A stretch of DNA of 64,000 nucleotides from Algiphilus sp022763315 (GTDB lineage Bacteria > Pseudomonadota > Gammaproteobacteria > Nevskiales > Nevskiaceae). The stretch lies in assembly GCF_965249985.1 (NCBI RefSeq), contig NZ_OZ252280.1. One strand, written 5' to 3'. Both the position numbers and the translations under genes were made by a program. This document shows, one piece after another, positions 1-9,149 of the stretch. The number at the start of each line of letters is the position of its first letter. The first letter of the stretch is position 1. The notes below the pieces were generated by a model that made no database searches, was not told where the DNA came from, and worked only from the letters and a program-made list of their open reading frames with translations.

Positions 1-330
1 AATGACCGCCACCGCTCCCAGCGCCGCACCGGCAGATACGCCGATGAGGCCGGGGTCGGCCAGCGGATTGCGGAACAGGCCCTGCAGAATCGCGCCTGCC
101 ACGGCCAATGCGGCGCCCACCATGGCGCCCAGCACGATGCGCGGCAGGCGCAGTTCCTGCACGACGAAACTGGCCGAACCGGCGGTTTCCCCGAACAGCG
201 CGCTGGGCAATTCGCGAAAGCTGATCGCGACCGGGCCGATGGCCAGTGCGGCCAATGCCACCACCACCAGCGTGCCCACCAGGGCGCACAGGCCGGCGGT
301 AGCCGGGATACGGGTCAGCTGCGCTTCCAT
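1..330 (-). CDS. hmuU: Haem ABC transporter permease, FecCD family (partial)
   Basis: This is the N-terminal part of an inner-membrane permease; the 3' end lies beyond the left edge. The visible 110 residues have an N-terminal hydrophobic segment, then the region ILQGLFRNPLADPGLIGVSA, typical of FecCD/BtuC permeases that move haem or siderophores from a periplasmic binding protein into the cytoplasm. The ATG at 330 overlaps the end of hmuT by 16 bases, which implies translational coupling. By context it should pair with HmuT and an ATPase HmuV, expected just outside the window. Family assignment is firm; haem as the substrate is inferred from the operon. Confidence 0.88.
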   Translation of the reverse strand, partial: MEAQLTRIPATAGLCALVGTLVVVALAALAIGPVAISFRELPSALFGETAGSASFVVQELRLPRIVLGAMVGAALAVAGAILQGLFRNPLADPGLIGVSAGAALGAVAVI

Positions 331-1184
331 GCCGTGAAGTTCGGGTCCACCACGGCCGCGCGCAGTTCCTGCATGGCGTCAATCACGCGCGGGCCGAAGC
401 CGAGCAGATACATCGCATCGCGCACCAGCACGCGATCCGCCTTCCCGGCTGGGGTGTGTGCCAGTGCCGGCCAGGCGGCCGGGTCGAAGGCGCCGGGCGC
501 GGTTTCCGCGATGACGATGAGGTCGGCGTCGATCTGCAGCAGGGACTCGCGGCTCATCGGCTTGAAGCTCTCCAGCCCGGCCGCCGCATTGCGCAGCCCC
601 AGGGCATCGAGCAGGGCGTGGGCGGAGCTGTTGGCGCCCCCGGCGAGGAGTTGATTGCCACCGGCGGCGAGCAGGATCAGGACCGAAGGGGCTGCATCGG
701 TGTCGACACCCGCGGGGATCTCCGCCAGGCGCGCTTCCAGCGCATCGGCCAGCGTTTTGCCGCGTTCCTCCAGATCGAGGTGCGCGGCCACACGACGGAC
801 CTGATCCGGCAAGGCGCGCGGATCGCGCAGCGGCGGCAGCACGTCTACCGGCATGGCAGCGCGCAGCTTGTCGATGGCCGTACTCGGTCCGGCCTCGGCC
901 ACCGCCAGCAGGCGGTCGGGCTCCATGGACAGGATGCCTTCCACCGGCAAGGCACGTACGTAGCCGATACGCGGGAGGTCCCGCGCCTCCGGCGGCCAAG
1001 CGCTGGTGGAATCCACCGCCACGACGCGGTCACCGGCCCCGAGGGCGTAGACGATCTCGGTGGCGCAGCCGCCGGCCACGACCAGCCGTTCATCCGTGCC
1101 GGACTCGGCCATGGCTGGGGCAGACAGGCCGAGGGCGCTGAGGGCGCCCACGGCCATGGACAGGCGTCTCAGCCAATGGCGCAT
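315..1184 (-). CDS. hmuT: Periplasmic haem-binding protein of the ABC importer
   Basis: Predicted 289-residue substrate-binding protein of the BtuF/TroA-like class, which passes haem from the periplasm to the HmuU permease. A basic, hydrophobic signal peptide ends near APAMAES (about residues 1-27). The first lobe begins with GGCATEIVYALGAGDRVVAV, the usual opening of HmuT/BtuF proteins. Longer in-frame starts exist upstream, but the ATG at 1184 places the signal peptide at the N-terminus and overlaps the hmuS stop by 16 bases, as expected in a coupled operon. Haem specificity is inferred from the neighbours hmuS and hmuR. Confidence 0.9.
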   Translation of the reverse strand: MRHWLRRLSMAVGALSALGLSAPAMAESGTDERLVVAGGCATEIVYALGAGDRVVAVDSTSAWPPEARDLPRIGYVRALPVEGILSMEPDRLLAVAEAGPSTAIDKLRAAMPVDVLPPLRDPRALPDQVRRVAAHLDLEERGKTLADALEARLAEIPAGVDTDAAPSVLILLAAGGNQLLAGGANSSAHALLDALGLRNAAAGLESFKPMSRESLLQIDADLIVIAETAPGAFDPAAWPALAHTPAGKADRVLVRDAMYLLGFGPRVIDAMQELRAAVVDPNFTAWKRS

Positions 1185-2203
1185 GCATCCTCCAACTGAT
1201 CGAGATGGGCGCGCCAGTCCTCCAACTCCGGGATACCCGGTTTGCGGGCGCCGAAGAAGCTCAGCACCAGTCGGCCTTCGTGGTTGAAGCAGTCCAGCGC
1301 GTTGACGTCGCCGTCGTCGGAAGGACGGCGCACGCGCCAACACTGTGACAGGCCATCGGTGCGCACATGCAGATTGAAGTGCGGGTCGAGGACGTTGTAC
1401 CAGGGGCCGGTGCGCGCCAGCTTGTGCACCTGGCCGCTGAAGATCTGCACCACGCCCGGGTTGTAGACGAAGGCCATGATCGGGGTGTCATCCGCGACGG
1501 ATTGCAGCAGGCGCTCCAGCGCCTCCACCGGCAGCGGACGGGCCCACTCCTCGCCCGCCGCTTCGAGCGCGCTGAGCCGGTCCGTCTTGTTCCGGCGCAG
1601 CAGGGCATGGAAGTGATGCAGGTCGCGCAGCGCGGCCCAGTCCCGGCGTAGCGCGGCCACGTCTGCGCAGGGCTTGCGCCCTTCCGGCGGTGCGACGGAT
1701 TCCAGCGGCGTATTGCCCGCCGCGTCATCCGCAAGACGATCGACCAAAGCCTTCCAGGCGTCGGCGCCGGTGGCTTCGGTGCGATAAATCTTGTGCACGG
1801 CATTCCCCGCGGCATCGAAACATTGGATGCTTTCGCGACCGTTCTCCTCCACTGCATAGGCGTGCCGCCACTGCTTGAAGAACAGGCGCAGATCGAGGGC
1901 GCCGGTGGAAAGCCCCATGCCGCTGCCGGGATAGTGCTCGAAGTTTTCCAGCAGGCCCGTGGTCTCGTGCACGACCTCGTCGTTGCGCGCCAGCGTCATG
2001 ACCGGGCCAACATCCAGCAGCAGATTGAACAAGGCGGCGAAATCGGGCCGCAGCGGTTGAATGCGCTCCGGCTCGGTGCGCAGCAGTGTCAGTTCGGACA
2101 CCCCAAGCTGCTCGGCCGCATTGCGGATCCGCAGCTTGGGCTGGGTGGCGCGCAATTGCTGCCAGCGTTGATGGAGCGATCGTTCTTGAATGGTGGTGGT
2201 CAT
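1169..2203 (-). CDS. hmuS: Haem-degrading/haem-trafficking factor HmuS (HemS family)
   Basis: Cytoplasmic 344-residue protein of the HemS/HmuS/PhuS family, which accepts imported haem and delivers or degrades it. Length and the two-repeat architecture fit the family. The second half contains DLHHFHALLR, matching the region that carries the haem-ligating histidine in HemS, and ends with the usual NHEGRLVLSFFGARKPG region. The ATG at 2203 lies 3 bases after the preceding stop, with a GGAG ribosome site embedded in the end of that gene. It sits between the surface haem-binding genes and the ABC importer, so the operon order follows the route of haem inward. Confidence 0.92.
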   Translation of the reverse strand: MTTTIQERSLHQRWQQLRATQPKLRIRNAAEQLGVSELTLLRTEPERIQPLRPDFAALFNLLLDVGPVMTLARNDEVVHETTGLLENFEHYPGSGMGLSTGALDLRLFFKQWRHAYAVEENGRESIQCFDAAGNAVHKIYRTEATGADAWKALVDRLADDAAGNTPLESVAPPEGRKPCADVAALRRDWAALRDLHHFHALLRRNKTDRLSALEAAGEEWARPLPVEALERLLQSVADDTPIMAFVYNPGVVQIFSGQVHKLARTGPWYNVLDPHFNLHVRTDGLSQCWRVRRPSDDGDVNALDCFNHEGRLVLSFFGARKPGIPELEDWRAHLDQLEDACAIG

Positions 2204-2206
2204 GCT

Positions 2207-3421
2207 TTACTCCGCGTTGAGTTGCCGCCAGCGAATGGAGGGATTGCCGCTGGTGCCGATGTCGTCGTAGTAGTCAATGAACTGCACGGCGAAACGTGCG
2301 GCGGTGTCGTCCGCCGGATCGCTGTCGATCAGATAGACGCGGTAGTTCGGCCACAGTTGCCGCTGCCCCTGCAGGTTGTAGGCATACCAGTCACTCGTGG
2401 CGAAGATGCCGCTGCTGGTATCGGGCTGATAAATGCCGACGATGCTCTGACCGCTTGGGTCGATGGTCGCCGAGGCATAGTCCTTGAGTTCTTCCCACGG
2501 AAACGGACCGAGGCCGGCCGCGCCGCCAGCGCCGCTCGGGCCACTGTTGCTGCGCATGAAGAACTCCCGGCTCTGAAAGCCGATCTGGATATCCCAGTTG
2601 CTCCCCGTGCAGTCGACGCTGCTATCGGTATCGAAATCGAAACAGCGCAGGCCGCCTTCCCCCGGAATCGAGCCGGTGAATGTGGCGGTGTCGGTGAATT
2701 GGCTGACGCCCTCGGGCTGTACGTCGAAGGTCACCTCGAAACTACGGATGCCCTGGCCCATGCGGGTCGGGAAATCGATCTCGCTGACGCGCATGCGCGC
2801 ATAGCTGGTGCCTTCGCCACTGCGCAGCAACCAGCCGTTGTCGGGTTCGGCGGTGATGTTGCCGGTAGCGAAGTTATAGCGATACCAGTCCTCACCGAAG
2901 ACGTTGGTGATGGCGTCGGTGACGAATTCGGGTTCCTCGAAATCGTCATTCATCAGCACATCCAGGTAGTCGTCCGCCTCGGCATTGAGGAACACGCTCG
3001 CGTTCGGCTCGCCGCTCTCGTCGTAGAACGCGTCCTGCGGGCCGATCAGGCCGGCGGCAGCCGTGCCGGGGCCCGAGGTGCCGCCGTTGACGGCGACATT
3101 GAAGCGGCGCAGGGCGATGTGCCAAGCGGTGGATTCCGCCGCGTCGGCTTCGCTCATTTCCAGCACGTCGCCAGTGGCGAGATCGATATAGGTCCACTGC
3201 TCCGGATTGGTGGCATCGAAGCGGCGCTGCTCGACGCCAGCCGGCAGATTGACGGACGGATTACCGCCCCCATTGGCACCGCCGTTGCCGCCGCCATTAC
3301 CGCCACCGTTGCCGTCGCTGGCGCTACTGCCGCCCCCTCCGCCGCCACAGGCAGCCAAGGTAAGCAGGGCGAGCGCGCCTAGAGCAAGGCGCGTTGGACG
3401 AAAGCAGGAATGATCAGACAT
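2207..3421 (-). CDS. Tandem HmuY-like haem-binding lipoprotein
   Basis: Predicted 404-residue lipoprotein: a hydrophobic signal ends in the lipobox LAAC (Cys25), followed by a Gly/Asn-rich linker (GGGNGGGN repeats) to about residue 55. The rest looks like two copies of an HmuY-type module. Copy 1 has YIDLATGDV, then WHIALRRFNVAVNGGTSGPG and WYRYNFATG. Copy 2 has WDIQIGFQ, SNSGPSGAGGA, then WYAYNLQG. HmuY proteins bind haem at the cell surface and hand it to a TonB receptor. The position directly after hmuR, with a GAAGGAG ribosome site, supports that role. The family link is by motif only, and haem-ligating residues cannot be assigned. Confidence 0.72.
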   Translation of the reverse strand: MSDHSCFRPTRLALGALALLTLAACGGGGGGSSASDGNGGGNGGGNGGANGGGNPSVNLPAGVEQRRFDATNPEQWTYIDLATGDVLEMSEADAAESTAWHIALRRFNVAVNGGTSGPGTAAAGLIGPQDAFYDESGEPNASVFLNAEADDYLDVLMNDDFEEPEFVTDAITNVFGEDWYRYNFATGNITAEPDNGWLLRSGEGTSYARMRVSEIDFPTRMGQGIRSFEVTFDVQPEGVSQFTDTATFTGSIPGEGGLRCFDFDTDSSVDCTGSNWDIQIGFQSREFFMRSNSGPSGAGGAAGLGPFPWEELKDYASATIDPSGQSIVGIYQPDTSSGIFATSDWYAYNLQGQRQLWPNYRVYLIDSDPADDTAARFAVQFIDYYDDIGTSGNPSIRWRQLNAE

Positions 3422-3444
3422 GTCGGACTCCTTCAGAGGATGGG

Positions 3445-5502
3445 TTAGCGGTCGCCAAAGCGGTAGCGGGCGCCCAGGTACACGAAGCGGCCAGCCACCG
3501 GGCTGAAATCCGCGGGGTCAGCGAAATCCCGCTGACGGTCGAAAAGGTTGTCGATGCCGGCGAACAGGCCGAGGGTCCGGGTCAAGGTGTAGTTCAGACG
3601 GAAATCCAGCACCGTCCAGGACGGCGATCGCGCACCGCTATTGCTATCCACCAATTCGTCGCTCTGGTAGCGGGCACGCAGACTGATTTCCGTCGCGCGC
3701 CATAGGGACCAATCCAGGCCGAGACGGCCTTGATGACGCGGGCGGCGGGTGAGCGCACCGCCGGTGTCCTGATCGCGCGTCTGCATGAAGGTGTAGCCGC
3801 CGACCAGCCGGACGCCTTCCCACAACCGGACCTGGCTACCCAGCTCCACGCCCCGGGTGCGGGCGCGTTCGACATTGTCGTAGCGAAACTGCTGAATTCC
3901 CTGGGCATCCACCTCGGCGCTGTCAGCATCGACCTGGATGAGATTGCGCAGTTGGTTGTCGAAGAGACCCAGTTCCAGCCACAACCAGCGCCCCCAGCTA
4001 TGCGTCCAGCCCGCCTGGAAGCTGTTGGATTCCTCCGGCTGCAGTTCAGGGTTTCCGATCACGACATAACCGAGCTGGCTGTGGTCAAAGCGGAAATGCC
4101 GTTCCTTGAGGTTGGGCACGCGGTAACCCTGACCCCATCCCAGGCGCAGCGCGCCGGTACTGCTTTCGCCCTGCCAGAGTTCCAGCCGCAGGTTGGCGCT
4201 GCCCACCACGTGCTGTCCGAAGTCGGAGTCGTCCTGGGCGCGCACGCCCAACAGCAGCTCGGCTTGGTCGGCAGCGAGCGGGAAGCCGCCGCCGAACCAC
4301 TGCGCAGGCGGAGTGAGCGTGAGCTGACTCCAGAACTCCTGGCTGTCGCGCTCCACCGCGCTGCCTTCCAGTTCGCTGCTGCCATCCTTCAACTGGCGCA
4401 AATCCTCACGGCGCAGGTCCACGCCCATGTGTAGATGCTGGCCCGCAGTCAAGGGCACATCCCCTTGCACACTGAGCTGTCCGAGGCCGATGTCGGCATC
4501 GCGGTCGTCGAAGCGCTGATCGCTGGACTGCTTGATGGTGTCGATGGAGAGCTGCTCGTCGAGCACCTGGCCGCGCAAAGACACCCCGTTGCGCCAATGC
4601 CAGTGGCCGCCGCCCTGGAAGCGGTTCCGGGTGACGTCCTCAAAGCGGGATTGCGCCACCGTGCGACCAGGCAGGCGCAGGTCGTACCGGCTGTCGATGT
4701 CCTCCTGAAAACGCCCCGCCTGCAGATGGAAGGCCCCGCCCGGGCTGGGATGCCATTCGCCGCGCAGGTCGTACTGCTGGCGATCCGTGGCATCGCCCGG
4801 GCGCGCCCAGCTTTCGGGATCGGGGTCAATGCCATCGCGCTGTCGTTGATCGCCCGTCAACCGAATCCGGAATCGCTCGCTGCCGCCTTCCAGACGCAGG
4901 CCGGTATGGCGATTGCCGGCATCGGCGGTCGTGCCGGAAGGATTTTGCTCACCGAAGCTGCCGAAGTCGCCGCGGATTTCGCCAGAAAACCCCGGTTCAA
5001 TGCGGCGGGTGATGACGTTGACGACGCCGCCCATGGCAGCACTGCCGTATTGGGCCGAGAGCGCGCCCTTCACCACCTCGATACGTTCGATGTCCAGTAC
5101 GGCCAGCTGGCTGACGTCGACCGTGGACCCGGTGGTGGCAGTCAGTGGCAGCCCATCGACCAGAACCAGCACCTGATCGCCGGAAAGCCCTTGAAGCACG
5201 ACTTCATGCCCGGCTTTGCCGTGGATCTCGCGCAGTTGCAGGCCTGGCACGTTCTCCAGGCCTTCCTTGAGGCTGCGCGCGTGGGTGCGCTCCAGCTCTG
5301 CCCTGCCGACCACCTCGGTGCGCAAGGGCGCGTCGAGCACCGGTCGCTCGATGCGCGAACCGGTAACAACGACCTGGTCCAAGGCCGCGACTTCCCCTGC
5401 CGCCTGGAGGGAGCCGGCCCAGCCCATCGCCATGCAAAGTGCAGCGATGACGCGGACACCGCGCTCGATGTTCTGTGTGTCGCGTGCCGGCGCGATACCC
5501 AT
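3445..5502 (-). CDS. hmuR: TonB-dependent outer-membrane haem receptor
   Basis: A 685-residue outer-membrane receptor that imports haem using TonB energy. A signal peptide is followed by a TonB-box-like stretch (ALDQVVVTGSR), a plug domain (LVLVDGLPLTA, IERIEVVKGALSAQYGS) and a 22-strand-type barrel ending in an aromatic-rich strand (VYLGARYRFGDR). The segment YRVPNLKERHF ... GNPELQPEE corresponds to the FRAP/NPxL boxes of haem receptors, with His residues between them as in that family. It is first in the hmu operon behind a Fur-box-like promoter at 5516-5560. TonB-dependent receptor is certain; haem as ligand is strongly supported by motifs and by hmuS/T/U. Confidence 0.93.
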   Translation of the reverse strand: MGIAPARDTQNIERGVRVIAALCMAMGWAGSLQAAGEVAALDQVVVTGSRIERPVLDAPLRTEVVGRAELERTHARSLKEGLENVPGLQLREIHGKAGHEVVLQGLSGDQVLVLVDGLPLTATTGSTVDVSQLAVLDIERIEVVKGALSAQYGSAAMGGVVNVITRRIEPGFSGEIRGDFGSFGEQNPSGTTADAGNRHTGLRLEGGSERFRIRLTGDQRQRDGIDPDPESWARPGDATDRQQYDLRGEWHPSPGGAFHLQAGRFQEDIDSRYDLRLPGRTVAQSRFEDVTRNRFQGGGHWHWRNGVSLRGQVLDEQLSIDTIKQSSDQRFDDRDADIGLGQLSVQGDVPLTAGQHLHMGVDLRREDLRQLKDGSSELEGSAVERDSQEFWSQLTLTPPAQWFGGGFPLAADQAELLLGVRAQDDSDFGQHVVGSANLRLELWQGESSTGALRLGWGQGYRVPNLKERHFRFDHSQLGYVVIGNPELQPEESNSFQAGWTHSWGRWLWLELGLFDNQLRNLIQVDADSAEVDAQGIQQFRYDNVERARTRGVELGSQVRLWEGVRLVGGYTFMQTRDQDTGGALTRRPRHQGRLGLDWSLWRATEISLRARYQSDELVDSNSGARSPSWTVLDFRLNYTLTRTLGLFAGIDNLFDRQRDFADPADFSPVAGRFVYLGARYRFGDR

Positions 5503-5515
5503 CCTTCCGCCCTTG

Positions 5516-5534
5516 AATGAAAACGATTCGCATT
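5516..5534. promoter_or_regulatory. Fur-box-like operator of the hmu operon
   Basis: The 19-base element AATGAAAACGATTCGCATT is an imperfect palindrome (6 of 9 arm positions pair) resembling the 19-bp Fur consensus. It covers the -10 region of the predicted hmuR promoter. A further perfect palindrome GCATTAAATGC (5530-5540) overlaps it, so more than one Fur dimer could bind. Fur control is inferred from sequence and from the haem-uptake genes downstream. Confidence 0.7.
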
Positions 5535-5560
5535 AAATGCAAACGCGAATAGATTGTCAA
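5532..5560 (-). promoter_or_regulatory. Predicted sigma70 promoter of hmuR
   Basis: Read on the minus strand, TTGACA (5555-5560) is separated by 17 bases from TTTAAT (5532-5537). The -35 is perfect and the -10 matches 5 of 6. The start site would fall near 5525, giving a leader of about 22 bases before the hmuR ATG at 5502. The -10 lies inside Fur-like palindromes. Confidence 0.7.
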
Positions 5561-5561
5561 G

Positions 5562-5580
5562 GCGAATGCGCATGATTCGC
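5562..5580. promoter_or_regulatory. Upstream inverted repeat, possible second Fur site
   Basis: GCGAAT and ATTCGC arms (5562-5567 and 5575-5580) are perfect inverted repeats seven bases apart, just upstream of the hmuR -35. The arms share the GCGAAT/ATTCGC word with the operator overlapping the -10 (ATTCGC at 5526-5531, GCGAAT at 5545-5550), suggesting one regulator bound at several places. Confidence 0.5.
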
Positions 5581-5620
5581 ATCCGCTATTTGACACGGGG
5601 GAAAGAGGCTTGGGCGAAAG

Positions 5621-8600
5621 TCAGTCCTGGTAGACGATCAGCAGATCGCGGGCGTTGACGGTCTGGCCCGGTTGCACGTGCACGCTATCGACGGTGCCAT
5701 CGCGCTCGGCGCGGATCTGGGTTTCCATCTTCATGGCTTCGATGGACAGCAGCGCGTCGCCTTTGCGTACCTTCGTGCCCACCTGCACGCTGACCGTGGC
5801 CACCATACCCGGCATGGGCGCGCCCACATGGGCGGGATTGCCCGCTTCGGCGACGGGGACGTCTTCCACCGGCCCTGCCCCTTCGGCGCGGATGCGCACC
5901 GTGCGTGGCTGGCCGTTGAGTTCAAAAAACAGCTTGACCACGCCCTGCTCGGCGGAATCGGCGCGCCCGAGCAAGCGGATGAGCAGCGTCTTGCCGGGCT
6001 CGAGATCCACGGCGATCTCTTCGTTCTCGAGCATCCCTTCGAAAAAGACGCTGGTGGGCAGTACGGAGATATCGCCATAGGCCGTGCGTTGCTCGGCGTA
6101 GTCCGCGAAGACTTTGGGATACATCAGATGCGAGGCGAGATCGGTATCGCTGATGTGCTCCTCGCCAAAGCGTTCGATCAGCGCGCCGCGTTCGGCCTCA
6201 AGATCCGTGGGGGGAAGCACTGCGCCGGGGCGCTCGGTGAGCGGCTTTTCGTCGCCGAGGACCTTCTTCTGGATCGCCTCGGGGAAGCCGTCCTCCGGGA
6301 AGCCGAGCTCGCCCCGCATCAGCGAGATCACCGATTCCGGGAAAGCGATCTCGCGCTCCGGGTCGAGCACATCGGTCGTGCTGAGATTGTTGGCCATCAG
6401 GAACAGCGCCATGTCGCCCACAACCTTGGAGGTGGGCGTGACCTTGACGATGTCACCGAACAGCTGGTTCACATCGGCATAGGCCTGGGCGACTTCCGGC
6501 CACCGCGATTCCAGCCCCAGACCCCGTGCCTGCTCGCGCAGATTGGTGTATTGCCCGCCGGGCATTTCGTGGCGATAGACATCGGCGGTGCCGGCGCGGA
6601 TGTCCGGCTCGAAGGCGGCGTAGTAACGGCGCGCGCCTTCCCAGTACTGGGAGATGGCGCGCATGGCTTCGGTGTCTACACCCGGATCGCGCGGGCCACC
6701 GCGCAGCGCGGCCGCGATGGCGCCGAGATTGGGTTGCGAGGTCAGCCCGCTCATCGCATCCATGGCGCCATCAATGGCATCCACACCCGCCTCGACAGCC
6801 GCGAGCACGCTGGCGGCGCTGATGCCGCTGGTGTCATGGGTGTGGAAATGTACCGGCAGATTCACGGTGTCCTTGAGGGCGGTGACGAGTTCGCGCGCAG
6901 CCTCCGGTTTGCACAGGCCGGCCATATCCTTGATGCCGATGATGTGCGCCCCAGCGGCTTCCATCTCTCGCGCCAGCCGCAGGTAATAGTCGAGCTTGTA
7001 CTTGGGCCGGCTGGGGTCGAGCAGATCGCCGGTGTAGCAGATGGCGGCCTCGCACAGTGCGCCGGTGTCGCGCACGGCATCGATGGCCACGCGCATATTG
7101 TCGACGCTGTTGAGCGCGTCGAAGACGCGGAACAGGTCGATGCCGTTGTCGGCGGCCTGCTGCACGAAATACTTGACGACGTTGTCCGGATAGTTGGTGT
7201 AGCCGACCGCATTGGAGGCACGCAGCAGCATCTGCGTGAGGATGTTCGGCATGGCCTGGCGCAGCTCGCGCAGGCGCTGCCAGGGGTCCTCACGCAGGAA
7301 GCGCATCGCCACATCGAAGGTCGCCCCGCCCCAGCATTCCATCGACATCATCTGCGGCAGCAGGCGGGCGTAGTACGGCGCGATGCGGCGCATGTCCTCG
7401 CTGCGCATCCGCGTGGCGAATAGCGATTGATGGGCGTCGCGCATCGTGGTGTCAGTGAGTAGCACCTGACGCTGCGTCAGCATCCATTGCGCGAAGCCTT
7501 CCGGTCCCAGTTCCTGCAGGCGCTGACGGGCGCCAGGTGGTGGCTCCATCGAAAGATCGGCCTTGGGCATGATCGGTGTCGGTGGGCGTTCGCCCAGGGG
7601 CTCTCTGCCCTTCATCTCGGGGTTGCCGTTGACGGTCATCTCACCGATGAAGCGCAGCAGTCGCGTGGCGCGGTCACGCCGTTTGCTGAAGTGGAACAGC
7701 TCGGGCGTCTGGTCGATGAAGCGCGTGGTGGCCTCACCCTTCTGGAAGACCGGATGATTGATGACGTTTTCGAGGAACTGCAGATTGCAGGCCAGACCCC
7801 GGATGCGGAATTCGCGCAGCGCGCGATCCATGCGCTGAACGGCCTCGGTGTTGGTCGGCGCCCAGGTGGTGACCTTGGTGAGCAGCGAGTCGTAGAAGGG
7901 CGTGATCACGCCGCCCGAATAGGCGGTGCCGCCGTCCAGACGCACACCGAAACCCGAAGCGCTGCGATAGACGGTGAGACGCCCGTAGTCCGGGCGGAAG
8001 TCGTTCTCCGGATCCTCGGTGGTGACGCGGCACTGCAAGGCAAAGCCGTGGTGTTCGATGCCGCTCTGCTCCGGCACGCCGCAGACGCCATCGCCGATGC
8101 GCGCGCCTTCGGTGATGCGGATCTGCGCCTTGACGATGTCGATGCCGGTGATTTCCTCGGTGACCGTGTGTTCGACCTGGATGCGCGGATTAACCTCGAT
8201 GAAATAGAAGGCGTCGGTGTCCGCATCCATCAGAAACTCGACGGTGCCGGCATGCGTGTAGTTGACCGCTCGCCCCAGCTTGAGTGCGGAGTTACACAGG
8301 TCCTCGCGCTGCGCCTCGGTGAGAAAGGCTGCCGGGGCGCGTTCGACCACCTTCTGGTTGCGGCGCTGCACCGAGCAGTCGCGTTCAAAGAGGTGCACGA
8401 GATTGCCATGGGTGTCGCCCAGCAACTGCACCTCCACGTGGCGGGCGCGTCGCACCAGTTTCTCGAAATACAGCTCGCCATTGCCGAAGGCGGCCTGCGC
8501 CTCGCGTCGGGCGACCGGTACCGTGGACTCGAGATCGTCGCTGGACTCGACGATGCGCATGCCGCGTCCACCGCCGCCCCAGCTGGCCTTCAGCATCAGC

Positions 8601-9070
8601 GGATAACCGATGGATTCGGCGATGGAACGAATCTCGCTCATGTCCTCGGGCAATGCGGGGCTGGCGGGCATGACGGGTACGCCGGCGGCTTCGGCGGCCT
8701 GGCGTGCGGCGATCTTGTTGCCCAGCGTGCGCATGACATCGCCATTCGGCCCGATGAAGGCGATGCCGGCCTTGGAGCAGGCGTCGGCGAACTCGGGGCT
8801 TTCGGAGAGAAAGCCATAGCCGGGATGGATGGCGTCGGCGCCGCACTGGCGGGCGATACGCAGGATGTCGTCGATGGCCTGGTAGGCCGCGATCGGTTTG
8901 GCGCCCTCGCCCACCAGATAGCTTTCATCCGCCTTGAAGCGATGCAGCGAGAAACGGTCTTCGCGTGCATAGATCGCGACGGTCGGAATTCCCAATTCGG
9001 CCGCCGCGCGCATGACGCGGATGGCGATCTCGGATCGGTTCGCTACCAGCAGCTTGCGGATGGGTTGCAT
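5621..9070 (-). CDS. pyc: Pyruvate carboxylase, single-chain
   Basis: Biotin enzyme of 1149 residues that carboxylates pyruvate to oxaloacetate to refill the TCA cycle. Domains in order: biotin carboxylase (from LLVANRSEIAIRVMRAA, with a glycine-rich ATP-grasp loop and EVNPRIQVEHTVTE), carboxyltransferase (from TDTTMRDAHQSLFATR), a tetramerisation linker, and a C-terminal biotinyl domain with the lysine in EAMKMET. Length fits the one-polypeptide form rather than the split subunits of many pseudomonads. The ATG at 9070 is preferred for its purine-rich AAAGAAGAAG region 11 bases upstream; an in-frame GTG at 9082 abuts that region. It is a stand-alone gene upstream of the hmu operon on the same strand. 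Confidence 0.97.
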   Translation of the reverse strand: MQPIRKLLVANRSEIAIRVMRAAAELGIPTVAIYAREDRFSLHRFKADESYLVGEGAKPIAAYQAIDDILRIARQCGADAIHPGYGFLSESPEFADACSKAGIAFIGPNGDVMRTLGNKIAARQAAEAAGVPVMPASPALPEDMSEIRSIAESIGYPLMLKASWGGGGRGMRIVESSDDLESTVPVARREAQAAFGNGELYFEKLVRRARHVEVQLLGDTHGNLVHLFERDCSVQRRNQKVVERAPAAFLTEAQREDLCNSALKLGRAVNYTHAGTVEFLMDADTDAFYFIEVNPRIQVEHTVTEEITGIDIVKAQIRITEGARIGDGVCGVPEQSGIEHHGFALQCRVTTEDPENDFRPDYGRLTVYRSASGFGVRLDGGTAYSGGVITPFYDSLLTKVTTWAPTNTEAVQRMDRALREFRIRGLACNLQFLENVINHPVFQKGEATTRFIDQTPELFHFSKRRDRATRLLRFIGEMTVNGNPEMKGREPLGERPPTPIMPKADLSMEPPPGARQRLQELGPEGFAQWMLTQRQVLLTDTTMRDAHQSLFATRMRSEDMRRIAPYYARLLPQMMSMECWGGATFDVAMRFLREDPWQRLRELRQAMPNILTQMLLRASNAVGYTNYPDNVVKYFVQQAADNGIDLFRVFDALNSVDNMRVAIDAVRDTGALCEAAICYTGDLLDPSRPKYKLDYYLRLAREMEAAGAHIIGIKDMAGLCKPEAARELVTALKDTVNLPVHFHTHDTSGISAASVLAAVEAGVDAIDGAMDAMSGLTSQPNLGAIAAALRGGPRDPGVDTEAMRAISQYWEGARRYYAAFEPDIRAGTADVYRHEMPGGQYTNLREQARGLGLESRWPEVAQAYADVNQLFGDIVKVTPTSKVVGDMALFLMANNLSTTDVLDPEREIAFPESVISLMRGELGFPEDGFPEAIQKKVLGDEKPLTERPGAVLPPTDLEAERGALIERFGEEHISDTDLASHLMYPKVFADYAEQRTAYGDISVLPTSVFFEGMLENEEIAVDLEPGKTLLIRLLGRADSAEQGVVKLFFELNGQPRTVRIRAEGAGPVEDVPVAEAGNPAHVGAPMPGMVATVSVQVGTKVRKGDALLSIEAMKMETQIRAERDGTVDSVHVQPGQTVNARDLLIVYQD

Positions 9071-9149
9071 GTCTGGCGTCACTTCTTCTTTGGGCCCGTG
9101 CTTCCATCATGCATCAAACGGGCCAGGGGAACGCCTGGGCGGAAACGGG

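Noticed and set aside
1793..3382. Long plus-strand open frame of 529 codons
   Set aside because: It lies antisense to hmuS and the HmuY-like gene, which have motifs, signal peptides and operon spacing. GC-rich DNA gives long chance frames.
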